This document shows, in pieces, positions 15,088 to 22,745 of a DNA stretch of 28,007 nucleotides. Position numbers and translations under genes: made by a program. This DNA is from JBFXAN01 sp050184225 (GTDB lineage Bacteria > Chloroflexota > Dehalococcoidia > CAUJGQ01). Numbering within the stretch: the first letter of the stretch is position 1; every line of letters begins with the position of its first letter. The stretch is taken from contig JBFXAN010000080.1 of NCBI GenBank assembly GCA_050184225.1, forward strand, positions 1 to 28,007. The letters are read 5' to 3'. The notes beneath the pieces are model-generated. The model was not told where the DNA came from and did no database searches. It was given only the letters and a program-made list of their open reading frames with translations.

Positions 15088-16591
15088 GCCGTCGGATCTC
15101 CCAGCGTCGCCCGTACGCCGGCCCTGGCGTCAGTTCCAGGCCGGCGTGGTGCGCTCCCTGTCGCTGGCCGCCGCGATCGCCGGAACGATGGTCATCGTCA
15201 TCACCTGCCTGTCGCTCTACGCTCCGTTTGCCCGCGACTTCTTTGTGCTCGACGATTTCATCTGGCTGCATGCGGCCGGGACGCCGGACACGGCGCAGTT
15301 CGTTCGCGATGCCACCGGCTTTCCGGAGGCAACAGCGTACACGGTCCCGACGCCGTTCTGGCGGCCGCTGATCGACGCCTACTTCTTCCTCACCTGGCGA
15401 CTGTTCGGCCTCAATCCGATGCCCTATCACCTCGCCGCCATCGGCATCCACGCCGCCAATGCCCTGCTCCTCGTGCTCCTGGTCCGCCGGCTCACGGGTT
15501 CGCGGCTCGTCTCGTTCCTGATCGGATTCCTCTGGGCAATCCAGCCGGCCTATGACTACGCGGTCGTTTGGATATCGGAGGCGACCGAGCTGATTGCGAC
15601 CTTCTGGTATCTGCTCACGCTGGTGCTGTTCGTCGCCTACTTGCACGGGGACCGGCGCCGCTGGCCGCTTGCTGCCGGCGCGTTGGTCAGCATGACACTG
15701 GCGCTGCTGGCAAAGCAGTCCTCGATCACGATTCCCGTTCTGCTTGTCCTGCTCGCGCTGGTCCATGCGACCCCGCGCGGTTGGCGGGAGGGGTTCCGCC
15801 TGAGCCGGCTGTTGTCGCCGTTCATCTTCGTGGCGATCATCTACGGCCTCTTTCTGTTTCAGAACGACTATCGGACGAGCGCCGATGCCGGCATGTATGC
15901 GGCGGGTCCGCACGCGCTCGCCAATATCTGGGATTATCTGCTGCGGCTGACCTGGCCGTTTGTCACACCGGGCGAGCATATCGAGAGCGTCACGGCGGCG
16001 GCAGCGGCGGTCCTCTTTCTCGCGCTGGGTTGCCTCGCGCTCGTGTTCCGGCGTCTCCTGCTCGGATTTGCCTTCCTCTGGGTGTTGATTGCGTTGCTGC
16101 CGTACTCCCTCTTTCCGGCCGGCACCGAGTCCCGCTACCTCTATCTCGCGGCGGTGCCGTTTACGCTGTTCCTCGTCGAAGCGGTCCGGCAGGCATTGGC
16201 GCTGGTTCGCCCCGCCCCGTGGCGGATCGCCGGCGCCGCCCTCCTGCTCGTCGCGCTGGTGCCGCTCTCCATCCTCCTGGCGCAAGAGACGCGCGGCCGG
16301 CAGGCATGGATTCATCAGCAATCGGCGGCGTATCACCAGGTCTTTACCGATGTACCGGACCTGTGTGGCGCCCTTCCCGATGGCGCGCGGCTGGCCGTGG
16401 TCGGCGGACCGATGCTCGATCTCTTCGGCGAGAGCACGCGCATGGCGCTCAACCTCCACTATCCGCGCGTTCAGATTGAACGTCTCGCTCAACCAGACGC
16501 CGGAATGCAACCGGCCGGCTGTGCCGTCCACTTCCACAACGGGGAATACCAACGGCTGCCAAACGGGCAGAACATCATTCAAGATCGCTGA
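15017..16591 (+). CDS. Polytopic membrane protein, glycosyltransferase-like (ArnT/PMT/GT-C type appearance)
   Basis: The 524-aa protein has about ten or more hydrophobic helices. The first loop reads ARDFFVLDDFIWLHAAG, an acidic DD motif after helix 1 as in GT-C glycosyltransferases that use polyprenyl-phosphate sugars. Further loops include TPFWRPLIDAYFF and FPAGTESRYLYLAAVPF, and a soluble C-terminus of about 90 residues. This look is common in annotated hypothetical membrane proteins of Chloroflexota and the substrate is unknown. The start is uncertain: ATG 15017 has GGTGAT upstream but overlaps the peroxiredoxin gene by 71 bp, while GTG 15146 would give 481 aa and keep the first helix. 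The gene follows the peroxiredoxin on the same strand. Confidence 0.68.
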   Translation: MNHATWRSTARKRWPPSDRSPKREPSDLPASPVRRPWRQFQAGVVRSLSLAAAIAGTMVIVITCLSLYAPFARDFFVLDDFIWLHAAGTPDTAQFVRDATGFPEATAYTVPTPFWRPLIDAYFFLTWRLFGLNPMPYHLAAIGIHAANALLLVLLVRRLTGSRLVSFLIGFLWAIQPAYDYAVVWISEATELIATFWYLLTLVLFVAYLHGDRRRWPLAAGALVSMTLALLAKQSSITIPVLLVLLALVHATPRGWREGFRLSRLLSPFIFVAIIYGLFLFQNDYRTSADAGMYAAGPHALANIWDYLLRLTWPFVTPGEHIESVTAAAAAVLFLALGCLALVFRRLLLGFAFLWVLIALLPYSLFPAGTESRYLYLAAVPFTLFLVEAVRQALALVRPAPWRIAGAALLLVALVPLSILLAQETRGRQAWIHQQSAAYHQVFTDVPDLCGALPDGARLAVVGGPMLDLFGESTRMALNLHYPRVQIERLAQPDAGMQPAGCAVHFHNGEYQRLPNGQNIIQDR

Positions 16592-16654
16592 GCGCGTGCT
16601 CGTCATGTCATCCAAACTCGGACGCGCATGTCGGGTCTGTGCCGGGAGTTGACG

Positions 16655-17608
16655 ATGGAAGTAGATGTTCTCGGCGGCGGCTTCGAGCGGATGAGCCTGC
16701 CGATGGGTTTCGACGACGAGGGTGAGGTGGTCGCAACGCTCGTCCGCCGGCGCTGCCCGCGTCCCACCGCGCGGGCCGTGCTCTATCTCCACGGCTACAT
16801 CGACTACTTCTTCCAGACCGGACTGGCCGAGCAGTACATCGACCACGGTTACAACTTCTACGCGCTCGACCTGCGGAAGTACGGCCGCTCGCTGCTGCCG
16901 CACCAGACGCCGTACTTCTGCCGGGACATCCGCGAATACTTCCCCGAGATCGACACCGCCATTGACCTGATCCGGCGGGAGGAGGGTAATGATCGGCTGC
17001 TGCTGAATGGCCACTCCACCGGCGGCCTGATCGCCTCGCTGTACGCGCACGCGCACCGAGGTCGGGGGACGATTGACGCGCTCTTTCTCAACAGCCCGTT
17101 CTTCCAGTTTCCCGGCTCCTGGCTCTCGCGCGATGTGCTGTTGCCGGTGGTCCGCTCGATCGGCGCCGTCGCGCCGTACCGCGTGATCCCGAGGGGACTC
17201 TCCGATCTCTATGGCCGGAGCGTCCACCGCGACCACCGCGGCGAATGGGACTACGATCTCACCTGGAAGCCGATCGCCGGGGTGCCGCTGCTGGCGGGAT
17301 GGGTGCGGGCGATCGCCCTGGCGCAACAACGACTCCTCGCCGGTCTCGACATCGCCTGTCCGGTTCTCGTCATGTGCTCGACCGAGAGCAGCAACCCGAA
17401 GGTCTGGGATGATGTGCTCCTGCGGACGGATAGCGTCCTCGATGTGACCGACATCAGCCGTCTCGCCGATCGGCTCGGCGACATCGTGACGCGGATCCGC
17501 ATCGACGGGGGGATGCACGATCTGGTCCTCTCGGCCGCGCCGGTACGGGAGGGTGTTTATCGAGCACTGTTCACCTGGACGGATGCGTATCTGCCGGCGC
17601 GTTCATGA
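16655..17608 (+). CDS. Alpha/beta hydrolase (serine hydrolase, lysophospholipase-like)
   Basis: The 317-aa protein shows the fold in order: AVLYLHGYIDYFF (oxyanion strand), NFYALDLRKYGRS, the nucleophile elbow LLLNGHSTGGLIA with Ser121, the strand ACPVLVMCS, and GGMHDLVLS near the end holding the catalytic His. The lid region PGSWLSRDVLLPVVRS suggests a lipid-like or ester substrate. ATG 16655 is preceded by GGGAG at 7-nt spacing, favoured over ATG 16628. The 3' end overlaps the convergent hydrolase gene by 38 bp. Its natural substrate cannot be read from sequence. Confidence 0.85.
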   Translation: MEVDVLGGGFERMSLPMGFDDEGEVVATLVRRRCPRPTARAVLYLHGYIDYFFQTGLAEQYIDHGYNFYALDLRKYGRSLLPHQTPYFCRDIREYFPEIDTAIDLIRREEGNDRLLLNGHSTGGLIASLYAHAHRGRGTIDALFLNSPFFQFPGSWLSRDVLLPVVRSIGAVAPYRVIPRGLSDLYGRSVHRDHRGEWDYDLTWKPIAGVPLLAGWVRAIALAQQRLLAGLDIACPVLVMCSTESSNPKVWDDVLLRTDSVLDVTDISRLADRLGDIVTRIRIDGGMHDLVLSAAPVREGVYRALFTWTDAYLPARS

Positions 17609-18548
17609 GTGCCGCAATCAACTCGACCGTCTGGTCACGGTAGGTCTGTCCGTTTGGCAGCCTCGCCGAATCGGAGAAGTAATCCTCACTGCCGAAGTGC
17701 TTGATCGGGCCGATCGTCGTCGACGTGATCGTGCCGGCCCGGCGGGCGCGATTCCAAGCCGAGCGCCGCATCACCTTCCAGCGGCCCGGATAGATGGCGA
17801 CGCCGAGAGGCGGCAGCGGGTCTTTCGACCCGGCCAGGTGATCGACCTTCTCGACAAAACGAATGCCGGGGTCGTTCGCCATCACGCCGCCGATTGAGAT
17901 CACATGCAGCCGCGCCCGCAGCGCCTGCTTCAGATACGGCGCGGCGCCGAGTGCGACCTGGACGCCACCACTGTAGCCAACGAGGTAGATCGTCGGTCCG
18001 TCCTCCGCCGGATAGCCGTGGCGGCGCAGACTCTTGACGAGCTCGTAGGCGACACCGCGGTTGTAGATCGGTCCATACCGCGAATCGGCCGACACGCCGA
18101 CCTGGAGCGCGTTCCGGACGACGATCAGGATATCGAACACGTTGTTCGGAACCCGTTCGCGCATTCCTTGCAGCCAGTCCCACATCCACGCGAGGAGCCG
18201 GTGTCCATTCAGCGGGTTGTTGTCGACCGAGTACGGAAAGACGTCGTGGATGATGACCGCATCGGTCAGGTGTTGCCGTAAGTCTTCGACGAATGCCGCC
18301 TCCGGCGGGCGAAGGTAGGCGCCGGAGAAGCCGCCGACCCCGGTGAGATAGACCGCATACTGAGCGGCCCGGCGGTGCGGCGGTTGCTGGTCGTCGTGGG
18401 AGTGATCGGCGGGTGCGGCGTCGAGTTCCTTCTTGTTCCAGCCGGCCCACCAGCCCAGCGCTTCGAACGGAGAGAGCAACGCCATGGCGACGAGCACGAG
18501 GAACAGAAACAACAGCAGCGAGGTCAGATGATCGAGAAGCCAGCTCAT
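17571..18548 (-). CDS. Membrane-anchored alpha/beta hydrolase-fold protein
   Basis: The chosen start at 18548 gives 325 aa beginning MSWLLDHLTSLLLFLFLVLV, a signal-anchor helix. A short His/Asp-rich linker and the soluble domain follow: YAVYLTGVGGFSG, IIHDVFPYSVDN, then the elbow TIYLVGYSGGVQVALG with the GxSxG serine. A clear acid and histidine are harder to place; KHFGSEDYFSD near the end may supply the His. The likely location is the outer face of the cytoplasmic membrane. It lies 66 bp after the Yip1-like gene and is probably in its transcript. Confidence 0.75.
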   Translation of the reverse strand: MSWLLDHLTSLLLFLFLVLVAMALLSPFEALGWWAGWNKKELDAAPADHSHDDQQPPHRRAAQYAVYLTGVGGFSGAYLRPPEAAFVEDLRQHLTDAVIIHDVFPYSVDNNPLNGHRLLAWMWDWLQGMRERVPNNVFDILIVVRNALQVGVSADSRYGPIYNRGVAYELVKSLRRHGYPAEDGPTIYLVGYSGGVQVALGAAPYLKQALRARLHVISIGGVMANDPGIRFVEKVDHLAGSKDPLPPLGVAIYPGRWKVMRRSAWNRARRAGTITSTTIGPIKHFGSEDYFSDSARLPNGQTYRDQTVELIAALMNAPADTHPSR

Positions 18549-18614
18549 TCGACACCAGTGCGGGCAGGGTGCCTGCGCTCCCAGGACATGGCGGTGCACC
18601 ATTCCAGGGTGCAA

Positions 18615-19238
18615 TCAGGAAGGATGCAATGGCGTCGACGGTGGCAGGCTGATGTGTGACTTTCGCGTTGCTCTCAACCATGCGAGACCGCCAAACCGGA
18701 AGATGAACTGCACCGCGAACCAGCCGATCGCGGCACACGCGATCGATTCCCAGAAGCCGGACTGATAGACGGCATGCACCGCAACAACGAGCGCGAGCAG
18801 AATCCAGATCTGCAGCGCCTTCTCGATCACCGCGCCGAGATAGGGCAGCAGGACGAGGAATCCGAACAGCAACGGCGCGTGACTGAGCCAGACCAGCGTC
18901 AGGGCGTCAAGCAGGCGTGGCCGCCCGTCGATCAGCAGCGCCCCCACGAGCCATGCGGACACGGCCCAGAGCCCGATCTCGAGGACGAGTACCAATGCGC
19001 CGGTCACGAGGCTGGTGATGAAGCGGCGCCGGCTGACATGATTGGCCAGGAGGACGATACTCTGACCGATCATGAACGATACACCAGCGACCAGGACGAT
19101 CAGCCATGCGAGCAGCGTGCCGCCGTCCTCGTTGACAACGGCGATGTAGGCATCTGGGTCAAGCTGGAGCGCGCCGCTGCACACACTCCAGTAGGATGAC
19201 CACACTCCCTGAACACTAGACAGATCAATGTCGTACAT
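18615..19238 (-). CDS. Yip1/DUF1282-like integral membrane protein
   Basis: The 207-aa protein has about five transmembrane segments, including LLAWLIVLVAGVSFMIGQSI, VTGALVLVLEIGLWAVSAWL and ALQIWILLALVVAVHAVYQS. The arrangement and the short charged SRRR loop resemble Yip1-domain bacterial proteins, for which no function is established. ATG 19238 overlaps the end of the preceding hydrolase gene by 14 bp, which points to coupled translation. A longer frame starting at 19316 would overlap the hydrolase deeply and is not needed. Confidence 0.68.
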   Translation of the reverse strand: MYDIDLSSVQGVWSSYWSVCSGALQLDPDAYIAVVNEDGGTLLAWLIVLVAGVSFMIGQSIVLLANHVSRRRFITSLVTGALVLVLEIGLWAVSAWLVGALLIDGRPRLLDALTLVWLSHAPLLFGFLVLLPYLGAVIEKALQIWILLALVVAVHAVYQSGFWESIACAAIGWFAVQFIFRFGGLAWLRATRKSHISLPPSTPLHPS

Positions 19239-20037
19239 CGCCGGCACCGGACGGTTGGTCAGCCACAGGTGTCGGTTCACCCGCGAGAAACGGCACCACG
19301 GCGCGGTTGAACGCATCAGGCTGGTCGAACATCACCACATGCCCTGCTGCTTTGAGCACCAGCAGTCGCGCGTCCGCGATACGTTCCTGTAGGATGCGGC
19401 CGGTCGCGGGCGGCACCAACGGGTCATTTTCACCCATGATCACGAGGGTTGGCGACCGAATCGCGGCGAGATCGGCACGTACATCTTCGGACACGATCTC
19501 CTGGGCCGCCCGCCACAGCGTGCGCGGTCCGGCGCGGGCGGTGTCATAGGCGAGCAGTGGCAGGAGTCCCGGTTTCGAGTGACGGGCGGCCCGCAATAGC
19601 GGCAGGGCGTGGGCGGCGAGCGAGCGCGCGGACGGGAGGCCGGCCGGGGCCGTCAGCACGAGACGGGAGACGGTGTCGGGTTGCTGCGCTGCCAGCCGGA
19701 TCGCGATCAATCCGCCCATCGAATGGCCGATGATGTGGGCGTGATCCAGGCCGGCGCTGCGCATCCACGCCACCAGCCAGGCGGCGGCTTCGACGAGCAC
19801 GAAGCGGCCGCGGCCGTGCATTGCGCCGAATCGCGGAAGGTCGACCAGATAGGTGCGATACCGGGCGGCGAGGGCGGGGACGTTCCGCCGCCACCAGCGG
19901 CTGGATCCGGCCAAACCGTGGACGAGAATGACGGGGTCGCCGGCGCCGGCGACGTGATAGGTTGTCGGGTGGCCGTCAACGGAGATCGACGATCGGGAGA
20001 GAGACCGTGACGCTGCTCCATGCTCGTGCTCGTCCAT
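19225..20037 (-). CDS. Alpha/beta hydrolase
   Basis: This 270-aa enzyme is a classic short alpha/beta hydrolase: DPVILVHGLAGSSRWWRRNV (oxyanion region), TYLVDLPRFG, the elbow AHIIGHSMGGLIAIRLA with the nucleophile serine, LVIMGENDPLVPP with the catalytic Asp, and AAGHVVMFDQPDAFNR with the catalytic His. The substrate is unknown; the architecture fits esterases, haloperoxidase-like and MhpC-like enzymes. I set the start at ATG 20037 with CGGAG 9 nt upstream. The gene is first of a minus-strand run with the Yip1-like and anchored hydrolase genes, and is divergent from the gas-vesicle operon across about 80 bp. Confidence 0.87.
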   Translation of the reverse strand: MDEHEHGAASRSLSRSSISVDGHPTTYHVAGAGDPVILVHGLAGSSRWWRRNVPALAARYRTYLVDLPRFGAMHGRGRFVLVEAAAWLVAWMRSAGLDHAHIIGHSMGGLIAIRLAAQQPDTVSRLVLTAPAGLPSARSLAAHALPLLRAARHSKPGLLPLLAYDTARAGPRTLWRAAQEIVSEDVRADLAAIRSPTLVIMGENDPLVPPATGRILQERIADARLLVLKAAGHVVMFDQPDAFNRAVVPFLAGEPTPVADQPSGAGDVRH

Positions 20038-20088
20038 GACGTGATGCTCCGGGAGCGGACGCTGTCCACCGGTCATGCATGGCGCCAT

Positions 20089-20099
20089 GATACGGTATC
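20089..20099. promoter_or_regulatory. Small palindrome in the divergent region before the gas-vesicle operon
   Basis: GATAC-G-GTATC is an 11-bp perfect dyad 20 bp before the first gvp start codon. It is the most AT-rich point of the 81-bp divergent spacer, and TACGGT inside it could serve as a -10 for the gvp side and TATCAT for the hydrolase side. No matching -35 boxes are seen. Confidence 0.3.
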
Positions 20100-20118
20100 G
20101 GCAGATGGGGGTTGCTGC

Positions 20119-20949
20119 ATGACCACGGACGAGCGGATCGGCCCACGCGGTGGCGATGAGGCCGCCGATGGCGCGGCGCCGGAGCAGGGAAAGTACGTCT
20201 ACTGCATCATCGAGTGCAACGAGGACCGCCGGTCGTTCGGTCCGATGGGCATCGGTGGACGCGGCGACGAAGTCTATACGGTGTACCACCAGGGACTGGC
20301 CGCCGTCGTCTCTGACACACCGGTGATCGTCTACGACCCGACCCGCGAGAATGCCCTCACGCACGAGCACGTCAACGAGACGGTGATGCGGGAGTTCACC
20401 GTGATCCCCATGTCCTTCGGGGCGATCTTTCGCACCGAGGATGATGTGCGCGAGTTTATGAAGGACACCTCCGATGCCCTCCGTGATGTGCTCCACAAGA
20501 TGCGCGATAAGATCGAGTTCGGCCTCAAGGTGAACTGGGATCCGGAGGTCGCGGTCAAGGAGGTCGAGGAGCAGAGTGAGGAGATCCGCCGATTGAAAGA
20601 GGAGATCCTCTCCAACCGGCTTGCCTCAACCTACTTTGCCCGGATGCAGTTGGGGCGGTTGGTGGAACAGGCGATGGCCGACAAGCAGGACACGTACGTC
20701 CGCGAGATTTACGATCACCTGCGCGACTGCGCCGTCGCCTCCCGTCACAACCGGCCGATCGGCGACAAGATGATCCTCAACGCCGCGTTTCTGGTCGAAC
20801 GCGATAAGCAGATGGAGTTCGACCACGCCGTCCAAGACATCGCCCATCGCTACGAAGGGCAGTTGCGATTCAATTACACCGGCCCCTGGCCGCCCTACAA
20901 CTTCGTCAACATCCGGCTCAAGCTGGAACGGGAGGGAGAGCCGTCCTAG
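20119..20949 (+). CDS. gvpF: Gas vesicle protein GvpF/GvpL family (first copy)
   Basis: GvpF/L proteins are needed for assembly and contact the vesicle shell. The 276-aa protein starts with a polar segment of about 24 residues, then the family strand YVYCIIECNEDRRSFGPMGI, HQGLAAVVSDTP, the segment HEHVNETVMREFTVIPMSFG and AIFRTEDDVREFM, a helical middle (residues about 130-210) and the closing domain AAFLVERDKQMEFDHAVQDI followed by FNYTGPWPPYNFVNIRLK. ATG 20119 follows GGGGGTT. It is first in the gvp run and abuts gvpG directly (stop at 20949, next start at 20950). Whether F or L is the better name cannot be decided here. Confidence 0.93.
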   Translation: MTTDERIGPRGGDEAADGAAPEQGKYVYCIIECNEDRRSFGPMGIGGRGDEVYTVYHQGLAAVVSDTPVIVYDPTRENALTHEHVNETVMREFTVIPMSFGAIFRTEDDVREFMKDTSDALRDVLHKMRDKIEFGLKVNWDPEVAVKEVEEQSEEIRRLKEEILSNRLASTYFARMQLGRLVEQAMADKQDTYVREIYDHLRDCAVASRHNRPIGDKMILNAAFLVERDKQMEFDHAVQDIAHRYEGQLRFNYTGPWPPYNFVNIRLKLEREGEPS

Positions 20950-21204
20950 ATGTTGCTGCGCCTGCTCACCGCCCCGGTGACGCTGCCAATGTCCGGCTTT
21001 CGCTTCATCCTCACCCAGGTAGCGGAGATGGCGGAGCGCGAGCTGTACGACGAAGACCGCATCCGCGACGATCTGTTGTTGTTGCAGGTGCGGCTCGACG
21101 ACGGCGACATCACCGAGGCGGAGTATCTCGACCAGGAGGCGGCGATCATGACCCGGCTGCGTGCCGCCCGCGAACACCGAGAGCAGCAGGCGCGTGGTGA
21201 TTAG
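20950..21204 (+). CDS. gvpG: Gas vesicle protein GvpG
   Basis: The 84-aa protein has the GvpG pattern: a hydrophobic start LLRLLTAPVTLPMSGFRFIL, then EMAERELYDEDRIRDDLLLL and a long amphipathic helix RLDDGDITEAEYLDQEAAIM. GvpG is a small helical accessory protein encoded next to gvpF/L in most clusters. The ATG is right after the gvpF stop, and GGGAGAG at the end of gvpF serves as its ribosome site. Its end overlaps the next gvpF/L start by about 8-11 nt. Confidence 0.9.
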   Translation: MLLRLLTAPVTLPMSGFRFILTQVAEMAERELYDEDRIRDDLLLLQVRLDDGDITEAEYLDQEAAIMTRLRAAREHREQQARGD

Positions 21205-22060
21205 AGAACGAGAAGCGAACCGCAGAGACGCAGAGGACGCAGAGCGAAACGAGTTGTTCTATCTCTACGGCATCGTGCTGCCGGATTCAGCGGCGGCGGT
21301 GCTGCTCCGCGAGCGCCGGCTGCCCGGCATCGGGGCAGATGCACCGCTCTTTCCCCTCGAAGCAGCGGGATTGGTCGCGGCGGTCAGTCGTGTGCCGGCC
21401 TCGGTCTTCGATGAGGAGCCGCTCAACGCGCTCGCGGCCGATCTGGAGCGGTTGACACCCTATGCCGTCCGCCACGAGGCGGCGGTGCGGGCGTTGTCCG
21501 GTTCGGCGGTGATCCCGATGGCGTTCGGCACCGTCTATCGCTCGTCGGAGGGTGTTGCCGCCGTTCTGCAGGAGCAGGCGGCGGCGTTTCGTAACCTGCT
21601 GGCACAATTTCAGGGACGTCAAGAGTGGGGCGTGAAGGTGATCGCCGACACCGGCCGGCTGCAACAAACCGTGGAACGGGAGAACGAGGCGCTGCAAGCG
21701 CTGGCCGCCGCCGCTGCCGCCGCGAGCGAGGGTCGAGCCTACCTGATCGGCAGAAAGCGCGATCGCCTGCTCGCCGATGCCGCCGCGCAGCTCGCCGCCG
21801 ATTCGGCACACGATATCCTGCACCACCTGGCCAAGCTGAGCGCCAGCGCGGTGGAAGATCAGCGAGGACCGAGCCAACCGGGCGCGGAGCACCTCGCGGG
21901 CAAGGCCGCCTTTCTGGTCGATGATGCCGCGCTCGACGCCTTTCATCGAGCGGTGGAAGCACTGCAACGGCGCCACCAACCACGCGGCTTTCGCATTGAA
22001 GTCAGCGGCCCATGGGCGCCGTATTCCTTCGTCCGTCAGCAGGATGGCAGTGATGTCTGA
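21197..22060 (+). CDS. gvpL: Gas vesicle protein GvpF/GvpL family (second copy) with a repeat-encoded N-terminus
   Basis: The family domain begins at NELFYLYGIVLPDS and continues with LVAAVSRVPAS, HEAAVRALSGSAVIPMAFG and TVYRS, an Ala-rich helical middle and the closing GKAAFLVDDAALDAFHRAVE then FRIEVSGPWAPYSFV. The first about 18 residues before this domain, rich in Arg, Glu, Asp and Ala, are coded by the CGCAGAG repeat at 21217-21246. Translation probably begins at GTG 21194 or 21197, overlapping gvpG; TTG 21253 just before FYLYG is an alternative that would skip the repeat. The stop overlaps the next start (ATGTCTGA). The usual role is vesicle assembly alongside the first copy. Confidence 0.9.
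   Translation: MIREREANRRDAEDAERNELFYLYGIVLPDSAAAVLLRERRLPGIGADAPLFPLEAAGLVAAVSRVPASVFDEEPLNALAADLERLTPYAVRHEAAVRALSGSAVIPMAFGTVYRSSEGVAAVLQEQAAAFRNLLAQFQGRQEWGVKVIADTGRLQQTVERENEALQALAAAAAAASEGRAYLIGRKRDRLLADAAAQLAADSAHDILHHLAKLSASAVEDQRGPSQPGAEHLAGKAAFLVDDAALDAFHRAVEALQRRHQPRGFRIEVSGPWAPYSFVRQQDGSDV
21217..21246 (+). repeat. Triple CGCAGAG dispersed repeat inside the gvpL 5' end
   Basis: Three CGCAGAG units spaced by 1 and 2 nt follow GAAC. From memory, this kind of string is a dispersed intergenic repeat in many bacterial genomes. Here it is in frame and codes for RRDAEDAE near the start of the second GvpF/L protein, or forms a leader if TTG 21253 is used. Confidence 0.65.
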
Positions 22061-22745
22061 CTTCGATCTGCTCCGCCTCGATCGGCTGGATCTCGCGGAT
22101 GCCGTCGACCATCTGCTCAACAAAGGTGCTGTCCTGACCGGTGACGCCACGCTGTCGCTGGCAGGCGTCGACCTCGTCTATGTCGGGCTGAACGTGCTGA
22201 TCGCGTCGGTCGAGACGCTGCGGGAGCGGACCCCTCCTCCCGGACCCCTCCCCCCGCTGACGCGCGGAGAGGGGGAGACTCGTGCTGGAGGCGGTGTCAA
22301 CGCAGACCAACCAACAGCCAGACCGTTGCCCAGGTACGAGCTGGCACCACGATCCGGCGAGGCTCCCCTCTCCGCGCGTGAGCGGGGGGAGGGGCCGGGG
22401 GAGGGGGGCGAAACCGAATTGCCCCCGTCTCTTCCCCACCTGTATGCTGAGCCGGAGATGCCGGTGATTGGAGAGGCGCCGGCATTGCTGCCCGAGGAGC
22501 GGCCGGAGCGTGGGCTTGCCCGGCTGGTGCTTACCTTGATTGAACTGCTGCGGCAGGTGCTGGAGCGTCAGGCGCTGCGCCGGGTCGAAGGGAATGGCTT
22601 GACCGACGAGCAGATCGAGCGAATGGGATTGGCGCTGATGGAACTGGAGGCGAAGATGGTCGAGTTGCGGATGGCCTTCGGTTTGACGGAGGAGGATCTG
22701 ATACTTGACCTCGGGCCTCTCGAGCGGCTCGGTGACCGCCGATGA
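22053..22745 (+). CDS. Gas vesicle GvpS/GvpJ-type shell domain fused in frame to GvpK through a repeat-derived linker
   Basis: The 230-aa product joins two gas-vesicle families normally made separately. Residues about 10-58 are a GvpA-superfamily domain of GvpS/J type: LADAVDHLLNKGAVLTGDAT, LSLAGVDLVYVGLNVL, IASVETL. Residues about 150-228 are GvpK: RGLARLVLTLIELLRQVLER, GNGLTDEQIERMGLALMELE, LRMAFGLTEEDLILDLGPLE. The roughly 80-residue linker is rich in Pro, Gly, Arg and Glu and is coded by two inverted copies of the G-rich repeat (22230-22277 and 22363-22408) with 85 bp between them. AGGA lies 8 nt before ATG 22053. An internal ATG at 22458 could also start GvpK alone. The stop overlaps the next ATG. 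Confidence 0.88.
   Translation: MSDFDLLRLDRLDLADAVDHLLNKGAVLTGDATLSLAGVDLVYVGLNVLIASVETLRERTPPPGPLPPLTRGEGETRAGGGVNADQPTARPLPRYELAPRSGEAPLSARERGEGPGEGGETELPPSLPHLYAEPEMPVIGEAPALLPEERPERGLARLVLTLIELLRQVLERQALRRVEGNGLTDEQIERMGLALMELEAKMVELRMAFGLTEEDLILDLGPLERLGDRR
22230..22277 (-). repeat. G-rich dispersed hairpin repeat, copy 3 (inverted), inside the gvp fusion
   Basis: On the minus strand it reads CTCCCCCTCTCCGCGCGTCA followed by the G-runs, matching copy 1 apart from a few changes in the last G-run (GGAGGAGGGG). It is translated as the RTPPPGPLPPLTRGEGE part of the linker. Together with copy 4 it forms a long inverted repeat with an 85-bp spacer. Confidence 0.85.
22363..22408 (+). repeat. 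G-rich dispersed hairpin repeat, copy 4, inside the gvp fusion
   Basis: It reads CTCCCCTCTCCGCGCGTGAG and then four G-runs (22384-22408), differing from copy 1 by one base in the loop (GTGAG for GTCAG). It is translated as APLSARERGEGPGEGG. Its orientation is opposite to copy 3. Confidence 0.85.

Noticed and set aside
14999..17518. An 839-codon open frame on the minus strand
   Set aside because: It runs antisense to the peroxiredoxin end, the membrane protein and the hydrolase, which show clear families. Its product is rich in Arg, Gln, Asp and Glu without domain motifs, as expected from the antisense of GC-rich coding DNA.
21217..21246. CRISPR-like short tandem units
   Set aside because: Three 7-bp units with 1-2 nt gaps are far too short and have no spacers; it is a dispersed repeat in coding sequence.
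22230..22408. Inverted repeats of an insertion sequence flanking 85 bp
   Set aside because: The spacer has no transposase remnant and no target duplication, and the same repeat occurs singly elsewhere, so it is a pair of dispersed hairpin repeats.
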